Positions 23,118-30,439 of a DNA stretch of 47,229 nt are shown one piece after another. The DNA comes from an uncultured Holophagaceae bacterium (lineage in GTDB: Bacteria; Acidobacteriota; Holophagae; Holophagales; Holophagaceae), in contig CAIMFT010000034.1 in NCBI GenBank assembly GCA_903840385.1, forward strand, positions 1 through 47,229, given 5' to 3'. The first letter of the stretch is position 1, and each line of letters begins with the position of its first letter. Made by a program: the position numbers and the translations under genes. Below the pieces are notes generated by a model. The model saw only the letters and a list, made by a program, of their open reading frames with translations, made no database searches and was not told the origin of the DNA.

Positions 23118-24650
23118 TTGGCCGCACCGGATCTGCAAGCCGCCCTCACCGGAGCCCGCCTGGTGGAAGAAGCGGGCTCCCTGCTCACCCTGGGCGAGCA
23201 CCCGGAGCGCATGGTGGCCCACGCCTTCGAGCGCCTGGCAGAGCTGGTGCCCTACGACCTGGCGACGGTGCTCCTGCGCGAGGGCGATGCCCTCCGGGTG
23301 ACCCATGCCTTTGGGCCGCTGGCCACACCCCAGCTGACCGAGGTGCTCATCCCTGTGCGGGGCAACCTGCGCCTCCAGAACGCCCTGAAGCCTCGCTCCC
23401 GCCCGGCCACCTTCGAGGAGGATGACCCAGGCCAGGACACCTTCCATGGCCTCCTGGAGATGCCGCATGGCCACAGCTGTCTGGTGGCGCCCCTGCGCAG
23501 CCAGGGCGAGACCTTCGGGCTCATGACCCTGGACGCCATGGTCTGCCGTCAGTACCCGGAGAGCGTCCTCCACCACGTGGGCGTGTTCGCCTCCCTGCTG
23601 GCCCTGGGCCTCAAGCAGGCCGAGCACCTGGGGCGCCTCGCCGAGCGGGAGCGCACCCTGGCGGAGGAGGTCAGCTACTTCCGGGAGGCCCAGCGCCGGG
23701 ATGTGCTGCAGGAACCCCTCCGCGCCGAGAGCCCCGCCATGCGGGCCATCCTGGACCAGGTGGGCCAGGTGGCCGGAACCGCCGCCACGGTGCTCATCAC
23801 CGGCGAGACCGGCACAGGCAAGGAGAAGGTGGCCCAGACCCTGCACCATCTCTCGACCCGCCGGGAGAAGCCCTTCATCAAGGTGAACTGCAGCGCCCTG
23901 CCCGCCGCCCTCATCGAGTCCGAGCTCTTCGGCCATGTGAAGGGCGCCTTCAGCGGGGCCGTGGCAGCCCGGAAGGGCCGCTTCGAGCTGGCGGACGGCG
24001 GCACGCTCTTCCTGGACGAGATCGGCGACCTGCCCCTGGACCTCCAGCCCAAGCTCCTGCGGGCCATCCAGGAGCGGGAGATCGATCCCCTGGGCAGCGA
24101 GAAGTCCCGGCGGGTGGACGTGCGCCTGCTGGCGGCCACCCACCAGGACCTGCGGAAGGCCGTGGCCGAAGGGCGCTTCCGCCAGGACCTGTTCTACCGG
24201 CTGAGTGTCTTCCCCATCCACATCCCGCCCCTGCGGGAGCGGCCGGGGGACATTGCCGATCTGGCCCAGGCCTTCCTGGAGCGCTTTGCCCGGGAGAACC
24301 GCCGCCCCCCGATCCAGCTGCCGGGAGCGGTGCGGACCCAGCTGGAGGGCTATGCCTGGCCTGGGAATGTGAGGGAGCTGCACAACGTCCTGGAGCGCGC
24401 CGCCATCCTCTCGGCGGGCCGGGAGCTCCGCCTGCCCCCCGGGGCGCTGCCCACCCCGGAGGCACGCACCGCTGCGACGCTCTCCTGGGACGCCCAGGAG
24501 CGCAGCTACCTGGAGGGCCTGCTGCGGCATACCGGCGGCAAGATCGCCGGTGCCACCGGCGCCGCCGCCCTGGCGGAGCTACCCGCCTCCACCCTGCTCT
24601 CCCGCCTGGAGAAGCTGGGCCTGCGACCGAAGGACTTTCGGCAGGGGTGA
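23118..24650 (+). CDS. sigma-54-dependent transcriptional activator, GAF-AAA+-HTH (NorR/FhlA-like architecture)
   Basis: 510 residues from a TTG start. An N-terminal GAF sensor domain (about 1-165) precedes a central AAA+ domain. The latter has Walker A GETGTGKE (~228), the sigma-54 contact loop as GAFSGA rather than GAFTGA, Walker B TLFLDEIGDLP, and R-finger region DLFYRLSVFPIHIPPLRER. A Fis-type HTH ends the protein (AGATGAAALAELPASTLLSRLEKLGL). It remodels sigma-54 RNA polymerase at -24/-12 promoters. The TTG at 23118 is chosen because GGAGG lies six bases upstream; the frame extends further 5' but across a dyad. A Ser replaces the Thr of the loop. Whether it drives the flagellar promoters in this window is open; flagellar activators usually lack GAF. 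Confidence 0.9.
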   Translation: MAAPDLQAALTGARLVEEAGSLLTLGEHPERMVAHAFERLAELVPYDLATVLLREGDALRVTHAFGPLATPQLTEVLIPVRGNLRLQNALKPRSRPATFEEDDPGQDTFHGLLEMPHGHSCLVAPLRSQGETFGLMTLDAMVCRQYPESVLHHVGVFASLLALGLKQAEHLGRLAERERTLAEEVSYFREAQRRDVLQEPLRAESPAMRAILDQVGQVAGTAATVLITGETGTGKEKVAQTLHHLSTRREKPFIKVNCSALPAALIESELFGHVKGAFSGAVAARKGRFELADGGTLFLDEIGDLPLDLQPKLLRAIQEREIDPLGSEKSRRVDVRLLAATHQDLRKAVAEGRFRQDLFYRLSVFPIHIPPLRERPGDIADLAQAFLERFARENRRPPIQLPGAVRTQLEGYAWPGNVRELHNVLERAAILSAGRELRLPPGALPTPEARTAATLSWDAQERSYLEGLLRHTGGKIAGATGAAALAELPASTLLSRLEKLGLRPKDFRQG

Positions 24651-24657
24651 AGTCCTT
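24630..24657 (+). terminator. hairpin overlapping the end of the sigma-54 activator gene
   Basis: AAGGACTT (24630-24637) pairs perfectly with AAGTCCTT (24650-24657); a short T/C run follows. The left arm is inside the last codons of the gene. Confidence 0.4.
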
Positions 24658-24739
24658 TCGAATTTGCTCAAAAAAGCAATATGCATAACCACCAAGATCC
24701 CAGGTCGGCTGGCCGGCGCGCGGGTTGAGATGAAAAGAC

Positions 24740-24983
24740 CACCGCCAAGACGCCAAGGACGCCAAGGGGCGCCGACGCATCCCGCACGGGTCCGCCGAAG
24801 GCGGCTTCCGGCGTGGCCGGAAGTGATCCCGGGGGCGCCGGGGTCGCGTCCTACGAAGCGCAGCCCCGGCGCCCACGGGAGACAACCCGTGCTGTCAGGG
24901 TACCTGCCCCCGGGAGTTGCGTGCCTTGTGGCCCCGTCCGAGGGACCATGTATTTCTTGGCGTTCTTGGCGCCTTGGCGGTGA
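24740..24983. repeat. 244-bp element bounded by inverted CGCCAAG arrays, enclosing a structured core
   Basis: The left arm (24740-24766) reads ACCGCCAAG, then CGCCAAGGA and CGCCAAG units. The right arm (24954-24983) is its inverse, matching 25 of 27 bases. Between them lies a GC-rich core (24784-24892, listed separately) and about 60 bases of further hairpins, e.g. CAGG/CCTG at 24896-24906. It occupies the gap between two convergent genes (357 bases from 24651 to 25007) with no coding frame worth calling. The arrangement is that of a small non-autonomous (MITE-like) element; no target duplication is evident. Confidence 0.7.
24784..24892. ncRNA. structured 109-nt element, copy 1 (four-helix junction)
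   Basis: The closing stem GCACGGGT/ACCCGTGC (24784-24791 with 24885-24892) encloses three hairpins. Hairpin 1 is CCGCC-GAA-GGCGG (24792-24804) and hairpin 2 CTTCCGGC-GTG-GCCGGAAG (24805-24823). Hairpin 3 (24828-24879) has outer pairs CCCG/CGGG, one G.A mismatch, then GGGCGCCGGGG/CCCCGGCGCCC. The second copy at 46989-47097 has the same length and fold with compensatory changes. Whether it is transcribed, and from which strand, is unknown; it could also act as single-stranded or cruciform DNA. Typed as ncRNA only because the covariation favours selection on pairing. Confidence 0.5.
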
Positions 24984-25007
24984 GCTGTGTTCTTTGATTG
25001 CGGGTGA

Positions 25008-25667
25008 TCAGTCGCCCGCACCTAGCCACTGCAGGACGGCTTCTCGGGCTTCGGCGGGAGGGACGATGCGGTGGACGGCGCCGGCGGCCAGGGCGGTGTC
25101 GGCGTCCCAGGTCTCGAAGGCTCGGAACAGGCGGTCCGCACCGGCCTGGCCCAGCACCTCGGGCAGGCGCACCGTGCCGCCGAAGCCGGTGAGGATGCCG
25201 TGCTTGGCGGCGGGATGGGCCAGGCGGAGGCCCCCCTTGCCTGTGGCAGGATCCGGTCCCACGGCCCAGCGCTCCTGGCCGTGCAGGGCCAGGTCACAGC
25301 CGCCCCCCATGGCAGCACCAGAGACCAGCGTCAGGCTGCGCCAGCCGGACCACAGGAGGTGGTTCATCACCCGCTGGCCTCGGCGAGAAAAAGGGTCCGC
25401 CGACAGGGGGTCGAGGGCGCCCACATCGTGGAGATCCGCCCCGGCGGAGAAGTGGTGCCCCCGGCCCGCCTGCCAGCCGCCCCCGCTGAGGGCCACCCGC
25501 TGGACACCGCGCCAGCGCAGCTCGATGAACAGGCGATCCAGGGCCTGGAGCAGGTCCACCTGGAGGCGGTTGAGGCCATCCCCGGAGCGAAGGCCAATCC
25601 AGGCCCAGTCCGGGCCGCAGAGCAGGTCGATGGAGGTGCGTCCCTCGTACCAGTGCCCAGGCTTCAT
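25008..25667 (-). CDS. enoyl-CoA hydratase/isomerase family protein, short
   Basis: 219 residues, somewhat shorter than the usual ~260. The crotonase fold is recognisable from the oxyanion-hole segments HHFSAGADLHDVGA and SGAAMGGGCDLALHG, followed by HGILTGFGGTVRLPEVLG. Members hydrate or isomerise acyl-CoA thioesters. The catalytic glutamates of classical enoyl-CoA hydratase are not clearly in place, so the exact reaction is uncertain. Its ATG overlaps the miaA stop (ATGA), so the two are translationally coupled, although functionally unrelated. The element with inverted CGCCAAG arrays begins 24 bases after its stop. Confidence 0.8.
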   Translation of the reverse strand: MKPGHWYEGRTSIDLLCGPDWAWIGLRSGDGLNRLQVDLLQALDRLFIELRWRGVQRVALSGGGWQAGRGHHFSAGADLHDVGALDPLSADPFSRRGQRVMNHLLWSGWRSLTLVSGAAMGGGCDLALHGQERWAVGPDPATGKGGLRLAHPAAKHGILTGFGGTVRLPEVLGQAGADRLFRAFETWDADTALAAGAVHRIVPPAEAREAVLQWLGAGD

Positions 25668-26545
25668 GTGAGCCCCAAGCGCGTCAAGGCCGCCTCCAGC
25701 GGCTCGCTGTCCGGATCCCAGCTGGCTGCGCCGGGCAGCTGATTGCGGAACCAGGTGGTCTGGCGCTTGGCGTAGGCCTGGGTCTCCTGGATCACCTGGG
25801 CCACGATGCTGGCCTGGGTCCCCCCAGCCATCCAGGCGGCGTAGCCCAGGGGGCGGAGAGCCTCCAGATCGGGGCCGTGGCCCGAGGCCACCAGCTGGGC
25901 GACCTCTTCTGGCCAGCCGGCCGCCACCTGGGCCGCCACCCGCTGAGCGATGCGCTCCCGGCGGTGCTCCCGGCCCGGAGCGACCACCAGCACCCGCCAG
26001 CCCTCGGGAATCCCTGTAGGGGCTCCCTCCAGGAGGGCCGAGGGCCGCCGCCCCGTGGCCAGGTGGAGGGCCAGGGCCCGCTGGACCCGGGCTGCGTCGT
26101 TGGGATGCAGGCTCGCAGCACGGGCGGGATCCACCGCCCCCAGGAAGCGGTGCAGGATGGGAATGCCCAGGGCGCGACCCCACTGGCGGACCCGCTCCAC
26201 TGTGGCGGCCGGCACCTCCGGCAGCGGGCTCAGCTGGTCCCAGATGCCCCGGAGGTAGAGGCCTGAGCCCGTCACCAGCACCGGCCCAGGGCTTCCCTCC
26301 AGCCAGCCCCGCACCAGGGCCCCAAAGGCCGCAGGGTTGGGCCTCGTCGTCAGCGGCAGCAGGCCGTAGCCAATGTGGGGAACGCCCGCTTGCTCCTGGA
26401 TGCTGGGCTGCCCCGTGCCGATGGCCAGGCCAGCCATGGCCTGAAAGGGATCCCCATTCACCACCGTGCCCCCCAGCCTCCGGGCCACAGCAACGCCCAG
26501 GCTGGATTTGCCGGAGGCCGTGGGTCCAAGGAGGGCGATGGGCAT
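25664..26545 (-). CDS. miaA: tRNA dimethylallyltransferase MiaA
   Basis: 293 residues, normal for MiaA. The P-loop GPTASGKS lies at residues 7-14. Further marks are the substrate region NGDPFQAMAGLAIGTGQP (a divergent form of the usual DSxQVY motif), TGSGLYLRG, HPNDAARVQRALALHLATG, and the C-terminal YAKRQTTWFRNQ. It adds dimethylallyl to A37 of tRNAs reading UNN codons. The start must be near 26545 because the P-loop follows at once. No Shine-Dalgarno precedes it: seven bases upstream the heptamer repeat element begins, suggesting that an insertion has replaced its leader. Confidence 0.92.
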   Translation of the reverse strand: MPIALLGPTASGKSSLGVAVARRLGGTVVNGDPFQAMAGLAIGTGQPSIQEQAGVPHIGYGLLPLTTRPNPAAFGALVRGWLEGSPGPVLVTGSGLYLRGIWDQLSPLPEVPAATVERVRQWGRALGIPILHRFLGAVDPARAASLHPNDAARVQRALALHLATGRRPSALLEGAPTGIPEGWRVLVVAPGREHRRERIAQRVAAQVAAGWPEEVAQLVASGHGPDLEALRPLGYAAWMAGGTQASIVAQVIQETQAYAKRQTTWFRNQLPGAASWDPDSEPLEAALTRLGLT

Positions 26546-26552
26546 TTTTTAA

Positions 26553-26732
26553 AGCTATCAGCTGTCAGCTATCAGCTATCGGCTAAAGCTCCAGCAACCA
26601 TCGGCCGTCCCAGCCCAATCAACCTTGGCTTTCAGCCCATGGTCCTTGAGCGGCCCCAACAACCTGCCGCACCTTTCTAGGCTGACAGCTGACAGCTGAC
26701 AGCTGACAGCTGACAGCTGATAGCCGATAGCC
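26553..26732. repeat. 180-bp element bounded by inverted GCTGACA/AGCTATC heptamer arrays
   Basis: The left arm (26553-26584) holds four heptamers, AGCTATC, AGCTGTC, AGCTATC and AGCTATC, plus GGCTA. The right arm (26681-26732) holds five GCTGACA, one GCTGATA, one GCCGATA and a final GCC. The arms are inverse to each other. The roughly 95-base core contains its own inverted repeats: GGCCG with CGGCC, and ACCTTGG with CCATGGT. It lies between the divergent miaA and a small secreted-protein gene, starting seven bases before the miaA ATG. Same architecture as the element at 24740 but unrelated sequence. Confidence 0.7.
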
Positions 26733-26774
26733 AATCCAGGGAACCTCCCCCCCCACCCACCGCACCCCTAACCC

Positions 26775-27149
26775 ATGCGCACCCTGCTCTGCTGCTGCCT
26801 TGCGGTCCTGGCCTCGGCCGGGGAACCGGCTCTGCCCGGTCGGGACCCGGCGTTCCTGGCTCAGATCGTGGCGGACTCCGAGGGCGGCACCCGCCCCTGG
26901 AAGACCTTCCGGACCCCGGTGGAGGGCGGCTCGGCCGTGGTCGAAGTCGTGGGCGAGTTGACCCGGGAGGAGCTCCGAGAGGTGACCTTCCAGGAGTTCC
27001 TGGTCTGGTTCCATGCGGACCTGCGGGCCTTCCTCATTCGGATCGGCGGCCAGCCCAGTGCAGAGGCGGGGGCAGCGGCCATGGCCTCGCTGCGCTATGG
27101 GGGCCAGCCCCTGCCTCGGACCTACCCCCTGGGCCGTGCTGCGTTCTAA
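26775..27149 (+). CDS. small secreted protein of unknown function
   Basis: 124 residues beginning MRTLLCCCLAVLASAGEP, a clear signal peptide (cleavage probably after ASA). The mature part is mixed alpha/beta with no cysteine and no motif I recognise (PWKTFRTPVEGGSAVVEVVGELTREEL). The upstream region is the heptamer element and a C-rich stretch, with no clear ribosome site. The 3' end overlaps the convergent next gene by four bases. Function not assignable. Confidence 0.55.
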   Translation: MRTLLCCCLAVLASAGEPALPGRDPAFLAQIVADSEGGTRPWKTFRTPVEGGSAVVEVVGELTREELREVTFQEFLVWFHADLRAFLIRIGGQPSAEAGAAAMASLRYGGQPLPRTYPLGRAAF

Positions 27150-27481
27150 TCCGCAGCCAGTCGGGGCAGCAGGCGGGCGGCCTGGTCCCGGGCCAGGCGG
27201 GCAGCCTCCAAGGCGTGGCGGGCCGCCGCCTCCGGGGACTGGCGAGGCGTGAGCAGGGCTTCCAGTTGACCCCGCAGGCGCAGGATCTCGCCTTCGGGGT
27301 CCGGCAGATGGCGCCGAGCGGCGGCCTCGAAGGTAAGCATGAAGCACTGGATGGCGTCGCAGGCGGTGCTCACCACGGCAGCGCTGTGCCGCTCCGGCGC
27401 CATGGCCAGGGCGGCGGCGAGGAAGCGCAGGCCATCCTCGAAGCGGGCCTGGGGCTGACTGGGAGAACCGGAACCGGACAT
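27146..27481 (-). CDS. small all-helical protein of unknown function
   Basis: 111 residues from the ATG at 27481 (MSGSGSPSQPQARFEDGLRF), predicted almost wholly helical and Ala/Arg/Leu-rich (AARHALEAARLARDQAARLL). The helical-bundle look and ACDAIQCFMLTFEAAARRHL vaguely recall HEPN-like bundles, but the RxxxxH motif is not present, so I do not assign it. GGAGG lies only one base from the ATG, too close for normal use; the frame also opens with TTG at 27499. Start and even expression are uncertain. Confidence 0.45.
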   Translation of the reverse strand: MSGSGSPSQPQARFEDGLRFLAAALAMAPERHSAAVVSTACDAIQCFMLTFEAAARRHLPDPEGEILRLRGQLEALLTPRQSPEAAARHALEAARLARDQAARLLPRLAAD

Positions 27482-27560
27482 GCCTCCAGCAAACCACAAC
27501 CGGGGGGCATGCCGCTCTAATCCAATTCAAGGTGTGTCCGTAGGAGACCCAGAGGCTCCC

Positions 27561-28268
27561 ATGCGCCACACCATCCCCACGCTCCTGGTCCTGGTCTGTA
27601 CCGGCCCCGGCCTGCGGGCTGATGCTCTGACGGACCTCACGGTGCGGCTCAAGCCCCTCAGGGCCCAGACGCCCATCACCCTGAAGCTCGAGCAGACCTC
27701 CACAGAGTGGGACGAAGGCAAGGAGCGGAAAGAGGTGAGGACGCTCAAGGTGGCCGAGGGACCAGGTGGCCTCAAGGTCCTGGAAGACTCCGGTGCGAGC
27801 AGTGCCTTCCGGTCCACCAAGGCCCCTGGCGATCCCACCGCAAAAAAGGGCGACTCCCAGTGGCGGCGCCAGCTCCGAGCCCAGGAAGACCTGCTCGAGG
27901 AGCTGGAAAAGGCCACCCTGGTGGGGGAGAGCCCAGAGGTCCTCGAGGGGCGACCAGTGCGTCGGCTCCGCCTCAAGCTGAGCCTGGATCTGGATGAGGA
28001 AGCCCGCAAGCATGTGAAGCGCTCCACCATGGAAGCCACTCTCTGGCTGGGTGCGGATGGCTTGCCGGTGGCCATGGAGCGGCGCATCGACCTGGAGGTG
28101 CGGGCCATGATCTTCGTGAAGGTCTGGACAAAGGTGAACTCCCGCTACCGCTTCGTGCGGGTCCAGGATCGGCTGATAACCACCGAGGCCACCGATGCCG
28201 TGGAAGGCGAGGCCATGGGCCATCCCTTCAAGGTTCGGGTCACCGTTCGGGCGACACCCCTGCCCTGA
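27561..28268 (+). CDS. secreted protein, paralogue of the protein at 29702-30439
   Basis: 235 residues with signal peptide MRHTIPTLLVLVCTGPGLRA. The mature protein starts with a leucine-rich LTDLTVRLKPL segment; a later block EGRPVRRLRLKL ... LWLGADGLPVAMERR aligns with QGRPARLLVLKL ... LWVGQDGLPLAFSTT in the other paralogue. This resembles small periplasmic beta-rich proteins in which the LWxGxDGLPxA strand turns are conserved. AGAGG lies five bases before the ATG. It is convergent with purF (stop codons adjacent). Function unknown. Confidence 0.65.
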   Translation: MRHTIPTLLVLVCTGPGLRADALTDLTVRLKPLRAQTPITLKLEQTSTEWDEGKERKEVRTLKVAEGPGGLKVLEDSGASSAFRSTKAPGDPTAKKGDSQWRRQLRAQEDLLEELEKATLVGESPEVLEGRPVRRLRLKLSLDLDEEARKHVKRSTMEATLWLGADGLPVAMERRIDLEVRAMIFVKVWTKVNSRYRFVRVQDRLITTEATDAVEGEAMGHPFKVRVTVRATPLP

Positions 28269-29633
28269 TCAGCCCTCGGGGGGGACCGGGTAGTCGCCGG
28301 TGAAGCAGGCGTAGCAGTGGCCCGTGCCATCGTCGCCCACGCTGCCGTAGAGGTCCTCCATGGCCAGGTAGCCCAGGGTGTCGGCCTCCACGAAGGTGGT
28401 GATCTCCTCCAGCGGCATGTAGGAAGCAATGAGGTGCTGACGCTTGGGGGTGTCGATGCCGTAGAAGCACGAGTAGGCCGTGGGCGGGCAGGCGATGCGC
28501 ATGTGCACCTCCGCCGCCCCAGCCTCGCGCACCATCTGCACGATCTTCTTGCTGGTGGTGCCGCGCACGATGCTGTCGTCCACCAGCACCACGCGCTTGC
28601 CCGCCAGCAGATGGCGGACAGGGTTCAGCTTCACCTTCACGCCGAAGCTGCGGATGGTCTGCTTGGGTTCGATGAAGGTGCGGCCCACATAGTGGTTGCG
28701 GATGATGCCGAAGTCGAAGGGGATGCCGGACTGCTCGGAGTAGCCCAGGGCTGCGCTGACACCGCTGTCGGGTACCGGCACCACCAGGTCAGCTTCGACA
28801 GGGTGGCGCAGGGCCAGGCGGCGGCCCATCTCGCGGCGCGCCACCATGACGCTCTGGCCGAAGACCAGCGAATCCGGGCGGGCGAAGTAGATGTGCTCGA
28901 ACACGCAGGGCTTGGGCTGGACCAGGGGGAGTGGGAACCGGGAGCGCACCCCACCGCCCCGACGGTCCACCACCACCATCTCGCCAGGGGCGACATCCCG
29001 CAGGTAGGTGGCGCCCACCAGGTCAAAGGCGCAGGTCTCGGAGCTGAAGGCGGTGGTGCCATTCATGGCACCCATGGCCAGGGGCCGGAAGCCCCGGGGA
29101 TCCCGGGCGGCGATGAGCACCTCGGCCGAGAGGATGAGCAGCGAGAAGGCCCCGCGGGCCTCGCGGAGCGCCACCACCACAGCCTCTTCCAGGGTGTCGG
29201 CCTGGGCTCGGTTGATGAGGGCCAGCAGCACCTCGCTGTCCGAGGGACTGGTGAAGGTGTGGCCATCGGCGATGAGGCGGGCGCGCAGGGCCTCGGTGTT
29301 GGTCAGGTTGCCGTTGTGGCAGAGGGCCACCTGGCCGAAGCGCCCATGGATGAGGAAGGGGTGGGCGGCGGAGGCCACATTGCCACCAGTGGTGGAGTAG
29401 CGGGTGTGGCCAATGGCGGCATCGCCCGGCAGGGCGTCCAGGACGGCCTCGGTGAACACGTCTGCCACGTAGCCCTGGGCCTTGTGGAGGAACAGCTCCC
29501 GGCCATCGCTGGAGCAGATGCCGGCGGCCTCCTGGCCCCGGTGCTGGAGGGCATAGAGGCCCAGGTAGGTCTGGCGGGAGGCCTCGATCTGATGGCAGAT
29601 CCCGAAAACCCCGCATTCATCCCGAAACGGCAT
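28269..29633 (-). CDS. purF: amidophosphoribosyltransferase PurF, Fe-S/propeptide type
   Basis: 454 residues from the ATG at 29633. The N-terminus MPFRDECGVFGI has a short propeptide before the catalytic cysteine, as in the Bacillus-type enzyme. The class II glutaminase domain (LQHRGQEAAGI, CHNGNLTN) is followed by the PRTase domain with VVLVDDSIVRGTTS. Cysteines in KPCVFEHIYFARPDS, YSCFYGIDTP and CYACFTGDYP match the 4Fe-4S ligands of that type. It commits PRPP and glutamine to purine synthesis. A longer reading from 29681 is possible but adds nothing conserved. No other pur gene is adjacent. Confidence 0.95.
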   Translation of the reverse strand: MPFRDECGVFGICHQIEASRQTYLGLYALQHRGQEAAGICSSDGRELFLHKAQGYVADVFTEAVLDALPGDAAIGHTRYSTTGGNVASAAHPFLIHGRFGQVALCHNGNLTNTEALRARLIADGHTFTSPSDSEVLLALINRAQADTLEEAVVVALREARGAFSLLILSAEVLIAARDPRGFRPLAMGAMNGTTAFSSETCAFDLVGATYLRDVAPGEMVVVDRRGGGVRSRFPLPLVQPKPCVFEHIYFARPDSLVFGQSVMVARREMGRRLALRHPVEADLVVPVPDSGVSAALGYSEQSGIPFDFGIIRNHYVGRTFIEPKQTIRSFGVKVKLNPVRHLLAGKRVVLVDDSIVRGTTSKKIVQMVREAGAAEVHMRIACPPTAYSCFYGIDTPKRQHLIASYMPLEEITTFVEADTLGYLAMEDLYGSVGDDGTGHCYACFTGDYPVPPEG

Positions 29634-29701
29634 GCGTCCCCCGGCTCCCAGGATACCCTTCGGAGGCCGGTTCCCCGCCATCCGGCCTTCCTGGAGCCCC
29701 C

Positions 29702-30439
29702 ATGCGCCCCACCGCCCTCCTGTTTGCCATCGCCCTGCCCCTCAGTGCCGGTTCCCTCGAAGACCTGCGGGGAGCCCTCCACAAGCTCACGGGCGGAGAG
29801 CCTGTGAAGGCCACGCTGGAGCACACCTTCTGGCGCCAGGTCACGGAGGACAAAAAACCCCTGGTCACCCAGGGCAAGGTGTCCCTCCACCTGGAGGATG
29901 GGCCCCAGGGACTGAGGGTGGCCTGGGGGCGCCCCCTCCTCCAGCAGGCCCTGCGGGAGCTGGCGGTCCAGGAGCAGGACCCCGAGAAGCCGGCCCCCAC
30001 CCGCACCGCCCTGCGCAACGTGGATGCGCTGGAGGCCTCTGAGTCCCTCAACCACGCCGAAGCCCTGCTGCGGGACCTGGCCTCGGCCCAGGTGGTGGAG
30101 GAGAAGGCCGAAGCCTGGCAGGGCCGCCCCGCCCGCCTCCTGGTGCTCAAGCTGCTCCCACGGCTCCCGGAGAACCAGCGGAAGTACATGAAGGAGCTGA
30201 AGGCAGATGGACGCCTCTGGGTGGGCCAGGACGGCCTGCCGCTGGCGTTCTCCACCACCGCAGCCTACAAGGGCAGCCGCCTCTTCATCACCTTCGAGGG
30301 GGGCAGCAGCCAGGACCTCCAGTTCGCCCGGGTGGGCAGCCGGCTGGTGGTGACCCGGGCCAGCACCGAGGAGCGAGGCTCGGGCCTGGGCACCGCCACT
30401 CAGACCCGCAAGACCACCACGCTGACGGTGCTGCCCTAG
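29702..30439 (+). CDS. secreted protein, paralogue of the protein at 27561-28268
   Basis: 245 residues. Signal peptide MRPTALLFAIALPLSAGS, then SLEDLRGALHKLTGGEPVKATLEHTF. A C-terminal half holds QGRPARLLVLKL and LWVGQDGLPLAFSTT, the blocks shared with the protein at 27561. No catalytic motif visible. GGAG lies five bases upstream. Divergent from purF; the 3' end overlaps the next minus-strand gene by four bases. A role in the envelope is inferred from the signal peptide only. Confidence 0.65.
   Translation: MRPTALLFAIALPLSAGSLEDLRGALHKLTGGEPVKATLEHTFWRQVTEDKKPLVTQGKVSLHLEDGPQGLRVAWGRPLLQQALRELAVQEQDPEKPAPTRTALRNVDALEASESLNHAEALLRDLASAQVVEEKAEAWQGRPARLLVLKLLPRLPENQRKYMKELKADGRLWVGQDGLPLAFSTTAAYKGSRLFITFEGGSSQDLQFARVGSRLVVTRASTEERGSGLGTATQTRKTTTLTVLP

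Noticed and set aside
24663..24680. TTGCT/AGCAA hairpin as an additional terminator of the sigma-54 activator gene
   Set aside because: Only five weak pairs and no T-tract; the AAGGACTT/AAGTCCTT hairpin just upstream is the better candidate.
24784..24892. Structured core considered as an integron attC site or a tRNA-like RNA
   Set aside because: No GTTRRRY-type core sites, no integrase, no anticodon/T-loop features; the closing stem and three hairpins fit neither.
26681..26732. Heptamer array considered as a CRISPR array
   Set aside because: The units are 7 bases and directly abutting with no spacers, and no cas genes are near.
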